Source: Rhizobium sp. RU33A (GTDB taxonomy: Bacteria; Pseudomonadota; Alphaproteobacteria; Rhizobiales; Rhizobiaceae). From it: a stretch of DNA of 64,000 nt. Shown one piece after another: positions 51,044-60,082 of the stretch (position 1 is the stretch's first letter; every line of letters starts with the position of its first letter). The position numbers and the translations under genes were made by a program. The notes beneath the pieces were generated by a model. The model ran no database searches. It worked only from the letters and a program-made list of their open reading frames with translations, and was not told where the DNA came from. Location: contig NZ_FTMQ01000005.1 in NCBI RefSeq assembly GCF_900156055.1, forward strand, positions 124,001-188,000, in the 5' to 3' direction.

Positions 51044-54000
51044 TTAAGCTTCGGCCGAATGGAGGAACGGTCTGCAGCTGCGGGCAATGCGATCGCCAAA
51101 ATTTGAGACGATGAGATGGAGGGAGGGAATGACAATCAGCGACAACAGTGTGGATACGAGCAAGCCGCCAATCACCGCGATCGCCATCGGAGAGCGGAAC
51201 TCTCCGCCATCGCCCACGCCGAAAGCCGAAGGTACCATGCCGCCCGCCATGGCAAGCGTCGTCATGATGATAGGTCTCACTCTCTCACTGCAAGCTTCGA
51301 TGATAGCCTCGAACCGAGGCAGCCCGTGCGCTTCACGCTCAATGGCAAAATCCAGGAGCATGATGGCATTTTTTGTCACGATCCCCATCAGCATCAGGAT
51401 GCCAATGACAACGGGCAAGGACATGGCATTGCCGCTGACGAGCAGTCCCCCAGCCACGCCACCAATTGAAAGCGGTAGTGATGCAAGGATGGTCCAAGGC
51501 GCCAGCAAGCTGCCAAACAACAGGATCAGGACCACCAAGACGAGCATGATCCCCGAGCCCATGGCGACAGCAAAGCTCTCGAAGACACTGCCTTCTGTGT
51601 CAGAATCCCCAGTTGCCTGGATGCGCACGCCATCCGGGAGATCCGTCACGCTTCGAAGTTTCAGCAGCCGCTCCATCCCCTGCCCTGAGGTCATTCCGGG
51701 GGCCATATCCGCGCCGAGCTCCACGAGGCGGCTTCGATCTGAACGTTCGATGGCAGAAACCGTCTCGTCGAAACTGACGTCCACGACCGCTGTCAGCGGT
51801 ATGCGCGTTCCATCGGAACGAGCGACCGTCAGCAGTTCCAATCTACGGAGATCATCACGAGATTTGGCGTCAAGTACAGTGCGGATGGGGATCTGCCGAG
51901 ATCCGTCGAGCATGCTCGGCAAACGGCTGTCGCTATCACCGACGGTCGACACTCTGATCAGATCGGCAATGTCTGCAGGCGACAGCCCGAGCATGGTCGC
52001 CTTGTCGGTCTGGACCTTGAACCGGAGTTCGGGTCGCATCGCTGCATTCTCCGCTGCGGGGGCAATGAAGGATGGATCAGTTGCCATTTCGTTGACGATG
52101 CGGTTCGCTGCCTCCTGTACCTTGCTACCGTCGGTCCCGAGTACGGCAAAGGACATGTCGCGCCCGCCGCGGCTGTTGAGAAAACGAAGTTTGGTATCCG
52201 CGATCGAGGCAAGATTGTTTTCAATATCGGCTTCGATCTCGAAAGATGACCGTGAACGCGCAGATTTGTGCGACAGATCAATCAGCAGAGTGGCAAAGCG
52301 AACATCCTGCTGACCCGACATGCTGGAACCGGCCTGGACGAATACGCCTTCGACCTCCTCAAATTTGCCTATCCGCCGAGAAGCTTCATCGGCAACTTCG
52401 CGAGTTTCTTTAAGGGCTGAACCCGGAGGCAGCTCGATCGTCAAAGTCAGCTGGCCCGTATCCTCTTCCGGCAGGAAGGCAGTTGGAACAGAGAGCAGGG
52501 CCATCATGGCAAACACAAAGGATGCCATTGCCACTCCGACGGTCACCCATCGCCAACGCAGGCTGAACCGCAGCAGGCGTTCGTAGGCGGTGATAAAACG
52601 TCCTTTGGGTGCCTCTACCGGAGGGCTGCCTGTCATGAAATAGGCCGCCAGGATAGGCGTAATCAGGCGTGCCACGATCAGAGAGAAGAAGACGGCAATG
52701 GCGACGGTCAGGCCGAACTCACGGAAATACAGACCAACGACGCCGCTCATCATTCCGACCGGCGCGAAAACGGCGATGATCGTGGCCGAGATCGCGATGA
52801 CGGCTAGCCCGATCTCGTCTGATGCGTCCAGAGCAGCTCGATAGGCTGACTTTCCCATGTTGCGGTGACGAACGACGTTTTCGATCTCGACGATGGCGTC
52901 ATCGACCAGAATGCCGGTCACCAACGTGATGGCGAGTAGGCTCAGGATGTTGAGAGAAAACCCGAGGAACTCCAGAGCGAAGAATGTGGGTATGATGGAA
53001 AGTGGTAGCGCAACCGCAGCCACTACCGTCGCGCGCCAGTCCCGCAAGAATAGGAAAACGACGATGATGGAAAGGATCGCCCCTTCCACCAGGGTATGCA
53101 TCGCAGAGCTGTAGTTGCCGGCAGTATAAGCGACATTGTCGCTTACGAGACGGAAGCCGACATTCTCGTGACTGGCGCCCAGCTCGAGCACGGCATCCGC
53201 TACGGTTGCCGCGACGGAGACATCACTGGCGCCTTGAGTGCGATAAACGGAAAAACCGACGACGTCCTTGCCATTCAGCGTTGCAAAGGATCTGGGCTCT
53301 GCAATGGTGTCCTGAACCCGGCCCAAGTCGATGAGGCGGACCGAGGCGTCAGAGGACAGAGCAATGCGCTGATCTGCCAAGCCCTCAACGGTCCTGGCCG
53401 CAGCCATCGTGGTGAGGGCCTGCTCGCGCCCGCTAACATCGCTTCGACCACCTGAAGCATCCACCTGCGTTCTGACAAGTGCGTCGTTGACGGTGTTTGC
53501 GGACAGGGAAAAGGCGTGAAGCCTGTCGGCATCGAGTTCAATGCGGATCTCGCGATCGGCGCCGCCGACACGCTCGATGCGCCCGACCCCGGGCAATCCC
53601 TGAAGCTGTCTTGCGACGATGTCATCGACGAACCAGGAGAGTTCGGCGACTGTCATATCATGGCTGACGACTGCATAGGTCACCACAGACTGCCCCTCCT
53701 CCTCGACCCGTTCGATGACGGGTTCGTCGATTGACGGCGGCAGGTCGGAACGTATCTTGGCTAGAGCATCGCGCACATCGACCATCGCCCTGTCTGGCGT
53801 CACCTTGCCGACTTCGAACTCGACTGACGTCACCGAGCGACCTTGGCTGATCGTGGACTTGAGTTCTTTCAGTTCTGGCAGGGACGCAACCGCATCCTCG
53901 ACCAGCCGGGTAACTTCGGTTTCCAATTCAGTCGGCGTCGCTCCAGACTGTTCTATGGTGACCTTGACGAGGGGAGTAATGATGGTCGGGAAATAGGTGA

Positions 54001-54106
54001 CCGGCAGGCGCGAGAAGCTGTAGAGCCCCACGATCGTCAGGATGAAAAACAAGAGGATTGATGCCAATGGCTTACGGATTGCCCAGGCCGATAAGTTGGC
54101 GTTCAT
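51044..54106 (-). CDS. RND family multidrug efflux pump (HAE1/AcrB-like)
   Basis: A 1020-residue inner-membrane pump with twelve membrane segments and two large periplasmic loops. Visible family motifs are PVTYFPTIITPLVKVTIEQS, SLLAITLVTGILVDDAIVEI with the acidic proton-relay residues, VPTAFLPEEDTGQLTLTIEL, and IGILMLMGIVTKNAIMLLDF. Length and layout fit AcrB/MexB or VexF-type HAE1 pumps. It is translationally coupled (ATGA overlap) to the adaptor upstream. No outer-membrane channel gene is near, so a TolC-like protein encoded elsewhere must complete the system. Confidence 0.95.
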   Translation of the reverse strand: MNANLSAWAIRKPLASILLFFILTIVGLYSFSRLPVTYFPTIITPLVKVTIEQSGATPTELETEVTRLVEDAVASLPELKELKSTISQGRSVTSVEFEVGKVTPDRAMVDVRDALAKIRSDLPPSIDEPVIERVEEEGQSVVTYAVVSHDMTVAELSWFVDDIVARQLQGLPGVGRIERVGGADREIRIELDADRLHAFSLSANTVNDALVRTQVDASGGRSDVSGREQALTTMAAARTVEGLADQRIALSSDASVRLIDLGRVQDTIAEPRSFATLNGKDVVGFSVYRTQGASDVSVAATVADAVLELGASHENVGFRLVSDNVAYTAGNYSSAMHTLVEGAILSIIVVFLFLRDWRATVVAAVALPLSIIPTFFALEFLGFSLNILSLLAITLVTGILVDDAIVEIENVVRHRNMGKSAYRAALDASDEIGLAVIAISATIIAVFAPVGMMSGVVGLYFREFGLTVAIAVFFSLIVARLITPILAAYFMTGSPPVEAPKGRFITAYERLLRFSLRWRWVTVGVAMASFVFAMMALLSVPTAFLPEEDTGQLTLTIELPPGSALKETREVADEASRRIGKFEEVEGVFVQAGSSMSGQQDVRFATLLIDLSHKSARSRSSFEIEADIENNLASIADTKLRFLNSRGGRDMSFAVLGTDGSKVQEAANRIVNEMATDPSFIAPAAENAAMRPELRFKVQTDKATMLGLSPADIADLIRVSTVGDSDSRLPSMLDGSRQIPIRTVLDAKSRDDLRRLELLTVARSDGTRIPLTAVVDVSFDETVSAIERSDRSRLVELGADMAPGMTSGQGMERLLKLRSVTDLPDGVRIQATGDSDTEGSVFESFAVAMGSGIMLVLVVLILLFGSLLAPWTILASLPLSIGGVAGGLLVSGNAMSLPVVIGILMLMGIVTKNAIMLLDFAIEREAHGLPRFEAIIEACSERVRPIIMTTLAMAGGMVPSAFGVGDGGEFRSPMAIAVIGGLLVSTLLSLIVIPSLHLIVSNFGDRIARSCRPFLHSAEA

Positions 54107-55356
54107 CGACGAAATCCCTCACCAGCATCGGCCGGCAGCAGAGCCTCAGATAGCTCGCGCTGCGTAGTGACCTCAGCAGAAGCAAGGTCGGGGATAGGGA
54201 TGACGCGGTCCCGATCCCTGAGAAAACCGCCTGCCTTCAAGACGACCATCTCGCCATCTCCAACACCCTCGAGGATTTCCACCAGGTTGTCGCGCTGTGC
54301 GCCCACTTTGACATTTCTCACCGAAACAAGATCATTGTTGACGACGTAGACGCTATTGACGCCTTCCGCGCTTTTGACCGCCGTTCCCGGTAACAGAATA
54401 TTGGACCGTTCGGCGGTATCGACCTCGCCGCGGGCATAGGCGCCCGGTATGAGCGGGGCATCGCCGTCAAGTTCGATCCGGATAGAGCCGCTCCTCGTCT
54501 TCGGATCCAGCCGTGCAGCGCTCAATCGCACAGTTCCAGCCACAGGTGTTTCAACGCCAGGCACCGCGATCCTAGCCATCATGCCTTCCTTCAGGCGAAC
54601 GAAGCTGGCATCGGTGACCTCGGCGACAAACTCGATTGCCCCATCGCGCGCGATTGTGAATAGTGGATCGGCTGAGCTGGAGGTCAGGGCTCCGACATTG
54701 GCGCTACGTTCGAGAACAATGCCGGCGCTCGGCGCCCGCACTGTGCATCGCTCCAGCGTCAATTCGATCTCGCGGCGTTCGCTCGCAATCAGCTGCTCGT
54801 CCGCTTCGGCCAAAGCCAACGACGACCGCGCCAGTTCCAATTCCGCTATTGCGCGATCATAGGCGTTCTGATGCTCTTCCAGCGTTTGATCCGAAACGGC
54901 TCCCTTGGGCCGAAGGGAACGGCTTCGCTCGAGCCTCTTCAAGGCCTCACGTTCGCTCACCAGAGCGATATCGACCTTGCTCCTCTCTGCAGCGATTGCG
55001 ACTTTCGCGCGCTGTATGCTTACCGTATTCTTGTCCAGCGCTAACCGGGTCTCCTTGGAGTCCAAAAGCGCCAACGGTTCTCCAGCCTCTACCCGTTCGC
55101 CAACCTCGATCAGGATTTCGGTAATCTCTCGTCCCTCAATGGACGGATGAACCTGGATCACTTCACGGGCGGCCAGCGTGCCGACCACGGTGATCTGCTC
55201 CGTAACAAGCCCCTGGCGGGCAACGACGACTGTCACCGGCATCTGATCCGCCGCTCCGGCTGGCATACCGCTAATCGTAAGACCAACACAGCCCGCAAAA
55301 GCGAAACTGATATTACGCCAAAGTACAGGCCGGCCCGGCCATGCTTTCCCGTCCAT
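54103..55356 (-). CDS. RND efflux periplasmic adaptor subunit (membrane fusion protein)
   Basis: The product is 417 residues with a signal sequence ending near AGAAD (about 37). The lipoyl and alpha-hairpin layout is typical: GTLAAREVIQVHPSIEGREI, a coiled-coil at about 105-165 (KVAIAAERSKVDIALVSERE), then CTVRAPSAGIVLERSANVGA and beta-barrel/MP domains. The signal lacks a lipobox Cys, so it is not lipid-anchored. The start at 55356 has a GAGGTGG site. A GNAACA repeat is 95 bp upstream, placing the pump in the predicted two-component regulon. Confidence 0.92.
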   Translation of the reverse strand: MDGKAWPGRPVLWRNISFAFAGCVGLTISGMPAGAADQMPVTVVVARQGLVTEQITVVGTLAAREVIQVHPSIEGREITEILIEVGERVEAGEPLALLDSKETRLALDKNTVSIQRAKVAIAAERSKVDIALVSEREALKRLERSRSLRPKGAVSDQTLEEHQNAYDRAIAELELARSSLALAEADEQLIASERREIELTLERCTVRAPSAGIVLERSANVGALTSSSADPLFTIARDGAIEFVAEVTDASFVRLKEGMMARIAVPGVETPVAGTVRLSAARLDPKTRSGSIRIELDGDAPLIPGAYARGEVDTAERSNILLPGTAVKSAEGVNSVYVVNNDLVSVRNVKVGAQRDNLVEILEGVGDGEMVVLKAGGFLRDRDRVIPIPDLASAEVTTQRELSEALLPADAGEGFRR

Positions 55357-55441
55357 GAAACCACCTCTTCGTTGGCTGCGGAAAGTTATGAGCCGCAGAC
55401 GATCTCGAAGTTCGGACACTAGAGATTAGGTCGGCCAATGG

Positions 55442-55467
55442 GGTTTCATCGTGTTGCTGTATGTTAC
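55442..55467 (-). promoter_or_regulatory. Triple GNAACA-type repeat before the RND operon (OmpR-type)
   Basis: On the minus strand GTAACA-TACA-GCAACA-CGAT-GAAACC: two full half-sites and a 5/6 match, all at 10-bp spacing (55462-55467, 55452-55457, 55442-55447). It ends 86-96 bp before the adaptor start. Confidence 0.6.
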
Positions 55468-55881
55468 GAGACGCGGGCCTTGCCGGGTCAGCCCCTGTCA
55501 AAGGGGCAAGCGCTCCCCCGCAGGTGAAGCCTCAAGAGTTGGCGCTGAACGGCGCCAAGCACCGATAGCCTCCGCCTTGAAGGGACATGAACCGACGACC
55601 CGCCATAACTTCGGATCCAAGCCCGCAGGAAAGCGAGCAAGATCATGCATCCGGTTCATTTGGAATGTCCCGAAGGGGGCCGAGTGGGGACGGTCGGCTT
55701 CCGCTAGAACGGTGGAAGCAGACAATAAGTGGTATTTAGCTGCCAGATCATCAATTTTGACTGAGTCCGCGTTTAGCCAGAAGAGCCCGACATCATTTCG
55801 GAGGCCTTGGCCCTAGCTCTACAACGCCACGGTCAACGTCGGCGTAGTTGTCCGCAAATCGTCACCGGGACCCCTTAGGCT
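55468..55881. other. Intergenic region without a convincing gene
   Basis: About 410 bp between the RND operon promoter and the phosphatase gene. It contains two small hairpins: GCCCCT-GTCAA-AGGGGC (55491-55507) and TTGGCGC-TGAACG-GCGCCAA (55539-55558). An open frame at 55451-55816 on the plus strand has no ribosome site and no recognisable sequence. No transcriptional role is clear. Confidence 0.4.
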
Positions 55882-56685
55882 TTAAAGATTGTTGAGGTGA
55901 AGCTGCATCAGTTCATCAAAGCAGGACTGGTTTGCGGCAAGAACCGGATGCCCATTCAGGAACTCGGGACCGCTTGCGGGAAAGGCAAGGCTCTTTCCGC
56001 CGGCTTCGCGGACGAGGCAGAAACCGGCCATGCAGTCCCACGCTCGCATATGCGGTTCGTAATACCCAACCAAGCGGCCTGCTGCGACATAGGCTAGCAT
56101 CAACGCACCGGACCCGTTGCGGATGAAATTACCGCCCTCCTCCATGAGGCCTGCGATGATCGCACCGACGCGTTCGGGGGTGACGTAGTTGTTGCAGCCT
56201 ATCCCCGTCATTGCATTCTGCAGATTGCGGGTGGGGTCGAGGCGCAGGGACTTCCCATTCAGCGTCGCACCGAAACCGAGCGCCGAGGCGTAAAGCTCAT
56301 CCGAGCAGGGCACATGGATCACACCCACGACCGGCTCCCCATCCCGGACGATCGCGACGGAAACACACCAGGTCGGCATCCCGTTGACGAAGGGAGCGGT
56401 GCCGTCGATCGGGTCGACAACCCAGGTGAAGCCGGAGGAGCCTTCGTCATGGCCGAACTCCTCGCCTAAGAACCCGTCATCCGCATAGATTTCGGCGACG
56501 CGTTCCTTGAGGAAGGTCTCGACGTTGCGGTCGGCGATGGAAACCACATCCTGTAGGTCGCGCTTCGTTTCGATCACCAGCGTGTCGCGCCGGTTGAAAT
56601 AGTCGAGCGCCATGGCGCCCGCTTCCGCTGCCAGCGTCTTGGCGAGGGCAAAGCGCGCTGCGAGTGCCGTATCATTCATTGTCAT
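55882..56685 (-). CDS. Inositol monophosphatase family phosphatase
   Basis: A 267-residue Mg-dependent phosphatase. The metal sites are present: EEFGHDEG around the first Glu, WVVDPIDGTAPFVNG (the D-P-I-D-G-T motif) and WDCMAGFCLVREAGG near the C-terminus. Family members act on inositol-phosphate, histidinol-phosphate, fructose-bisphosphate or similar. It is the last gene of the importer operon, 33 bp after the ATPase, so it may dephosphorylate the imported phospho-sugar or -polyol. That is inference from position. Confidence 0.88.
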   Translation of the reverse strand: MTMNDTALAARFALAKTLAAEAGAMALDYFNRRDTLVIETKRDLQDVVSIADRNVETFLKERVAEIYADDGFLGEEFGHDEGSSGFTWVVDPIDGTAPFVNGMPTWCVSVAIVRDGEPVVGVIHVPCSDELYASALGFGATLNGKSLRLDPTRNLQNAMTGIGCNNYVTPERVGAIIAGLMEEGGNFIRNGSGALMLAYVAAGRLVGYYEPHMRAWDCMAGFCLVREAGGKSLAFPASGPEFLNGHPVLAANQSCFDELMQLHLNNL

Positions 56686-56718
56686 TCTCTTCTTCCTTGG
56701 TCTTCTTTTAAAAAATCT

Positions 56719-57777
56719 TCAGCCGCTGATGACGGCAATGCCACGGTTCTTGAACGCCAATGTGACGTCGCTCGTAGCAGCATGGGCATGGTCCACGTCG
56801 TGATCGATGACGAAGAGCGTGCCGACATCGGTCTCGACCTCATATTCGACATGACCGCCGAGATAGGCGGAGTGCAGGACGCGGCCCCTCAGGCCCTCTG
56901 CGCCGGCAGAGTCGATCCGGATGGCACCGGGCCGCACGGCGAGTTTGGCAGGGCCTCGGCCCGCCTTGGACTGCAGGCGATGCTCGAGATTGCTGACACG
57001 CACCAATACTTGGCCGCCCTCCGATTGGACCACCTCACAGGGCAGCACATTCGCCTCCCCCATGAAGTCGGCAATGAAGGGCGAGGCCGGCGCTTCGTAG
57101 AGTTCGCGCGGTGCCCCCGACTGGGCGATCTCGCCATCCTTCATCACGATAATCCGGTCGGAGACGGCAAGCGCCTCGTCCTGGTCATGAGTGACATAGA
57201 CGGCTGTGAAGCCAAGGCGTTGCTGGAGATCGCGGATCTCAGTGCGGACGCGGCGCCTCAAGCGTGCATCGAGGTTGGAGAGCGGCTCGTCGAGCAGAAG
57301 CACCTGCGGCTCTAGGACTAGGGCTCGCGCCACAGCCACGCGCTGCTGCTGCCCTCCCGACAGTTCTGCCGGAAGGCGATGCCCCATGCCCGCGAGGCCA
57401 ACGAGTTTGAGGCCTTCCTCGGCCTTCTCACGCGCCTCCTTCTTGCCCGATCCTGATGACTGAAGGCCGTAGGCGACGTTTTCCAGCGATGTCATATGCG
57501 GAAAGAGCGCATAGGACTGGAAGACCATGGACACGTCGCGTTCGTTGGCCGGCAGCATGGTCACATCCTTGCCACCGATCAGGATCTTTCCGGACGTCGG
57601 GTGCTCCAGACCCGCCAGCATGCGCAAAGTTGTCGTCTTGCCGCAGCCGGAGGGGCCAAGCAGGGTCACCAAAGTACCGGGCTCGATGGTGAGTGAAAGA
57701 TCATGGATGGCGGTGAAGGCGCCAAAGGACTTGCGGACATTCTGGAAGGTGACGGATCCGGCTTTGACAGTGATCAT
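56719..57777 (-). CDS. ABC transporter ATP-binding protein (Fe3+/phosphonate/sugar-phosphate class)
   Basis: The 352-residue ATPase has Walker A GPSGCGKTT, signature LSGGQQQRVAVARALVL, Walker B VLLLDEPLSNLD and H-loop VTHDQDEAL. A TOBE-type domain fills the last 100 residues (LAVRPGAIRIDSAGAEGLRG). It overlaps the permease gene by four bases (ATGA), so the two are coupled. FbpC/AfuC/PhnT-like ATPases share this layout. Confidence 0.92.
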   Translation of the reverse strand: MITVKAGSVTFQNVRKSFGAFTAIHDLSLTIEPGTLVTLLGPSGCGKTTTLRMLAGLEHPTSGKILIGGKDVTMLPANERDVSMVFQSYALFPHMTSLENVAYGLQSSGSGKKEAREKAEEGLKLVGLAGMGHRLPAELSGGQQQRVAVARALVLEPQVLLLDEPLSNLDARLRRRVRTEIRDLQQRLGFTAVYVTHDQDEALAVSDRIIVMKDGEIAQSGAPRELYEAPASPFIADFMGEANVLPCEVVQSEGGQVLVRVSNLEHRLQSKAGRGPAKLAVRPGAIRIDSAGAEGLRGRVLHSAYLGGHVEYEVETDVGTLFVIDHDVDHAHAATSDVTLAFKNRGIAVISG

Positions 57778-60005
57778 GCGGTTTTCTCCTGACCGAGAGG
57801 AACGGGACTGTTGTTGCCGAGACCGGCGATACGGTTTTCGCGACGCAGCTTGCGTTCGCCGACGAGGAGCTGGAAACCACCGATGATCGTGATCATCACA
57901 ATGATCAGCATGGAGGAATAGGCGATCGCCACGCCGTACTCGCCATTTTCGACTAGGCCGACGATGTAGGAGGTCGCCATGTTGTGCTCGGCGCTGACAA
58001 GGAAGATGACAGCACTGATCGAGGTGATGGCTCGCACGAAGGAGTAGACGAGTGCGGCGGTGATCGCTGGACGCAAAAGCGGCAGGATAATCTTTCGCAC
58101 CGTGCGGAAGCTGTCGGCTCGAAGCGTGAGAGAGGCTTCATCCAGGCTCTTGTCGAGCTGGCTCATCGCCGCGATCCCGCCGCGGACACCAACCGGCATG
58201 TTGCGGAAGACAAAGCAGGCGATGAGGATCAGGGCAGAGCCGGTCATTTCGAGCGGTGGCAGGTTGAAGGCCATTATGTAGCTGACGCCGATGACCGTGC
58301 CGGGGATGGCAAAGCTCATCATCAGGGCAAACTCGAAGATGTTCCGACCGGCGAACTTCTGCCGGACGATGATGTAGGCGGTCAGAAGTCCGACGGCTGC
58401 GGTCAACGGCGCGGAGATCAGCGAAATCTCCATGGTCGTCCAGAAGGAATTCCAGGCAACACCCGTCCAGGCGATCGAGCCGTTCTGGATGCTGACCGAA
58501 AACGCGCGGGCGTAGTGTTCGAGGGTCAGCGTGTTGTCGAGGCCCCAGGTGGTGACGAAGCCGCCCACGAGGATCATGCCGTAGATGACGACCGTGAAGA
58601 TCATCCACGGGATGACGAGAGCATGTACGCCGATCGAGATACCGCGCGGCAGGGCAATATGGGCGCCGCTGTCGCCCTTGCCGGTGACGGTTGCGAAGTT
58701 CTTCCCCGACAGCCAAAGACGCTGGGCAAGAAAGGCCGACAGCGTGAAGAAGAGGAGGACCAGCGCCAGCACCGCGGCGCGCGACGGATCGTTCTGCGAG
58801 CCGACAACGGCGAAGAAGATTTCGGTCGAGAGCACACCATTGCTGCCGCCGAGCACCAGCGGATTGCCGAAATCGGCCATGCTTTCGATGAAGCCGATCA
58901 GGAAGGCATTGGCGAGGCCCGGCTTCATGAGAGGCAGCGAAACGCGCCAGAAGGTGCGCCAGCGATCGGCTCTCAGCGTCTGCGAAGCCTCTTCCATCGA
59001 CGGGCTGACGCCCTCGACGACACCGATCAGGACGAGGAAAGAAATCGGGGTGAAGGACAGGACCTGAGCGATCCAGATGCCGGTCAGGCCGTAAAGCCAG
59101 CGCCCCGGCTCGATACCGAACATGCTGGACAGGGTTTCCGTGACCACGCCGGCGCGACCGAATAGCAGAACGAGTGCAAGGCCGATGACGAAGGGTGGCG
59201 TGATGATCGGCAGGACCGTGAGAAGGCGCAGGCCCTTCTTGAACGGGAAGCGGGTGCGGGTCGCCACGAGTGCGAAGGCAAGGCCCAGTAATGTGGAGGC
59301 GGACGCCGTCATGATTGCGAGCGTGAAGGTGCGCCAGGCGACGCCGCAGCGGCCCTCACCCACTAGGCAGCTCAGGCTCCAGATGCCCGGATCCTGCAGG
59401 TTGCGGATGAAGCCATCCGGCTTGAAGGAACCGTCGAAATCCTGGACGGCCGCCACCAGCATGCTGCCGATTGGATAGAAGACGAAGACGAAGACGAGGA
59501 AGACAAGGAGCGAGATCGACCCGACGACGAAGGCATCGCCCTTCATCACGCCGCGTTCGACCAGACCGAAGGCGAACATCAGGACGAAAACGATTGCCAT
59601 AGTGACGGCACCGGCACCCATCGAGGGTTGTCCGTCGGACAGTGCTCCGAAAAGCGTTTCGCTGATCCCCCAGGTCCAGCCGGAGAAGCCGACCGCCAAT
59701 CCCTGCAGGCAGAGATAGACGAGACCAGCTCCACCTGCTGCCGCAAAAAACGCACCACGGCGCATCGGGTCGGCAATGAAACGTGCTGCGAAACCGAGAC
59801 CGAAGAAGAGCACGACACCGAGAAGCCAAAGGCGCCCGTGACCCACCAACTGCAGAACGCCTGGCGCAGTGCTCTCCGTGAAGGGAAAGTCGCCGAGCCA
59901 ATCAAGGCCGAAGAAGCCGGATTCCAGCCTGTACCAGGGAAGTAGAATGAAGGACGCGGCTCCAAAGGCCAGCAACAGGTCCAGTCTGCGGTTGCCATGT
60001 CTCAT
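57774..60005 (-). CDS. Double-length ABC transporter permease (FbpB/AfuB-type fusion)
   Basis: A 743-residue membrane protein with two permease halves in one chain. The first EAA-type loop is SPSMEEASQTLRADRWRTFW and the second DKSLDEASLTLRADSFRTVR. It has about twelve or more membrane segments plus an extra N-terminal set of hydrophobic stretches (about 1-150). The start at 60005 has a GAGG site; ATG 60017 and a TTG lie upstream. Fused permeases are typical of the Fe3+/phosphonate/hexose-phosphate importer class. It works with either binding protein encoded upstream. Confidence 0.9.
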   Translation of the reverse strand: MRHGNRRLDLLLAFGAASFILLPWYRLESGFFGLDWLGDFPFTESTAPGVLQLVGHGRLWLLGVVLFFGLGFAARFIADPMRRGAFFAAAGGAGLVYLCLQGLAVGFSGWTWGISETLFGALSDGQPSMGAGAVTMAIVFVLMFAFGLVERGVMKGDAFVVGSISLLVFLVFVFVFYPIGSMLVAAVQDFDGSFKPDGFIRNLQDPGIWSLSCLVGEGRCGVAWRTFTLAIMTASASTLLGLAFALVATRTRFPFKKGLRLLTVLPIITPPFVIGLALVLLFGRAGVVTETLSSMFGIEPGRWLYGLTGIWIAQVLSFTPISFLVLIGVVEGVSPSMEEASQTLRADRWRTFWRVSLPLMKPGLANAFLIGFIESMADFGNPLVLGGSNGVLSTEIFFAVVGSQNDPSRAAVLALVLLFFTLSAFLAQRLWLSGKNFATVTGKGDSGAHIALPRGISIGVHALVIPWMIFTVVIYGMILVGGFVTTWGLDNTLTLEHYARAFSVSIQNGSIAWTGVAWNSFWTTMEISLISAPLTAAVGLLTAYIIVRQKFAGRNIFEFALMMSFAIPGTVIGVSYIMAFNLPPLEMTGSALILIACFVFRNMPVGVRGGIAAMSQLDKSLDEASLTLRADSFRTVRKIILPLLRPAITAALVYSFVRAITSISAVIFLVSAEHNMATSYIVGLVENGEYGVAIAYSSMLIIVMITIIGGFQLLVGERKLRRENRIAGLGNNSPVPLGQEKTA

Positions 60006-60082
60006 GGTCGACCTCATCAATAGATTCGCGGGAAGAGAAATGGGCCGGCGGTCCAGAGACCGCCGGCTGATAGGGTAAGGCG

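Noticed and set aside
55451-55816. 121-codon open frame in the 525-bp gap upstream of the RND adaptor
   Set aside because: It has no ribosome site, no recognisable motif, and overlaps the predicted regulator site.
57984-59165. Open frame of 393 codons on the plus strand
   Set aside because: It is antisense to the fused permease; the product is a charged, repetitive shadow without membrane segments or motifs.
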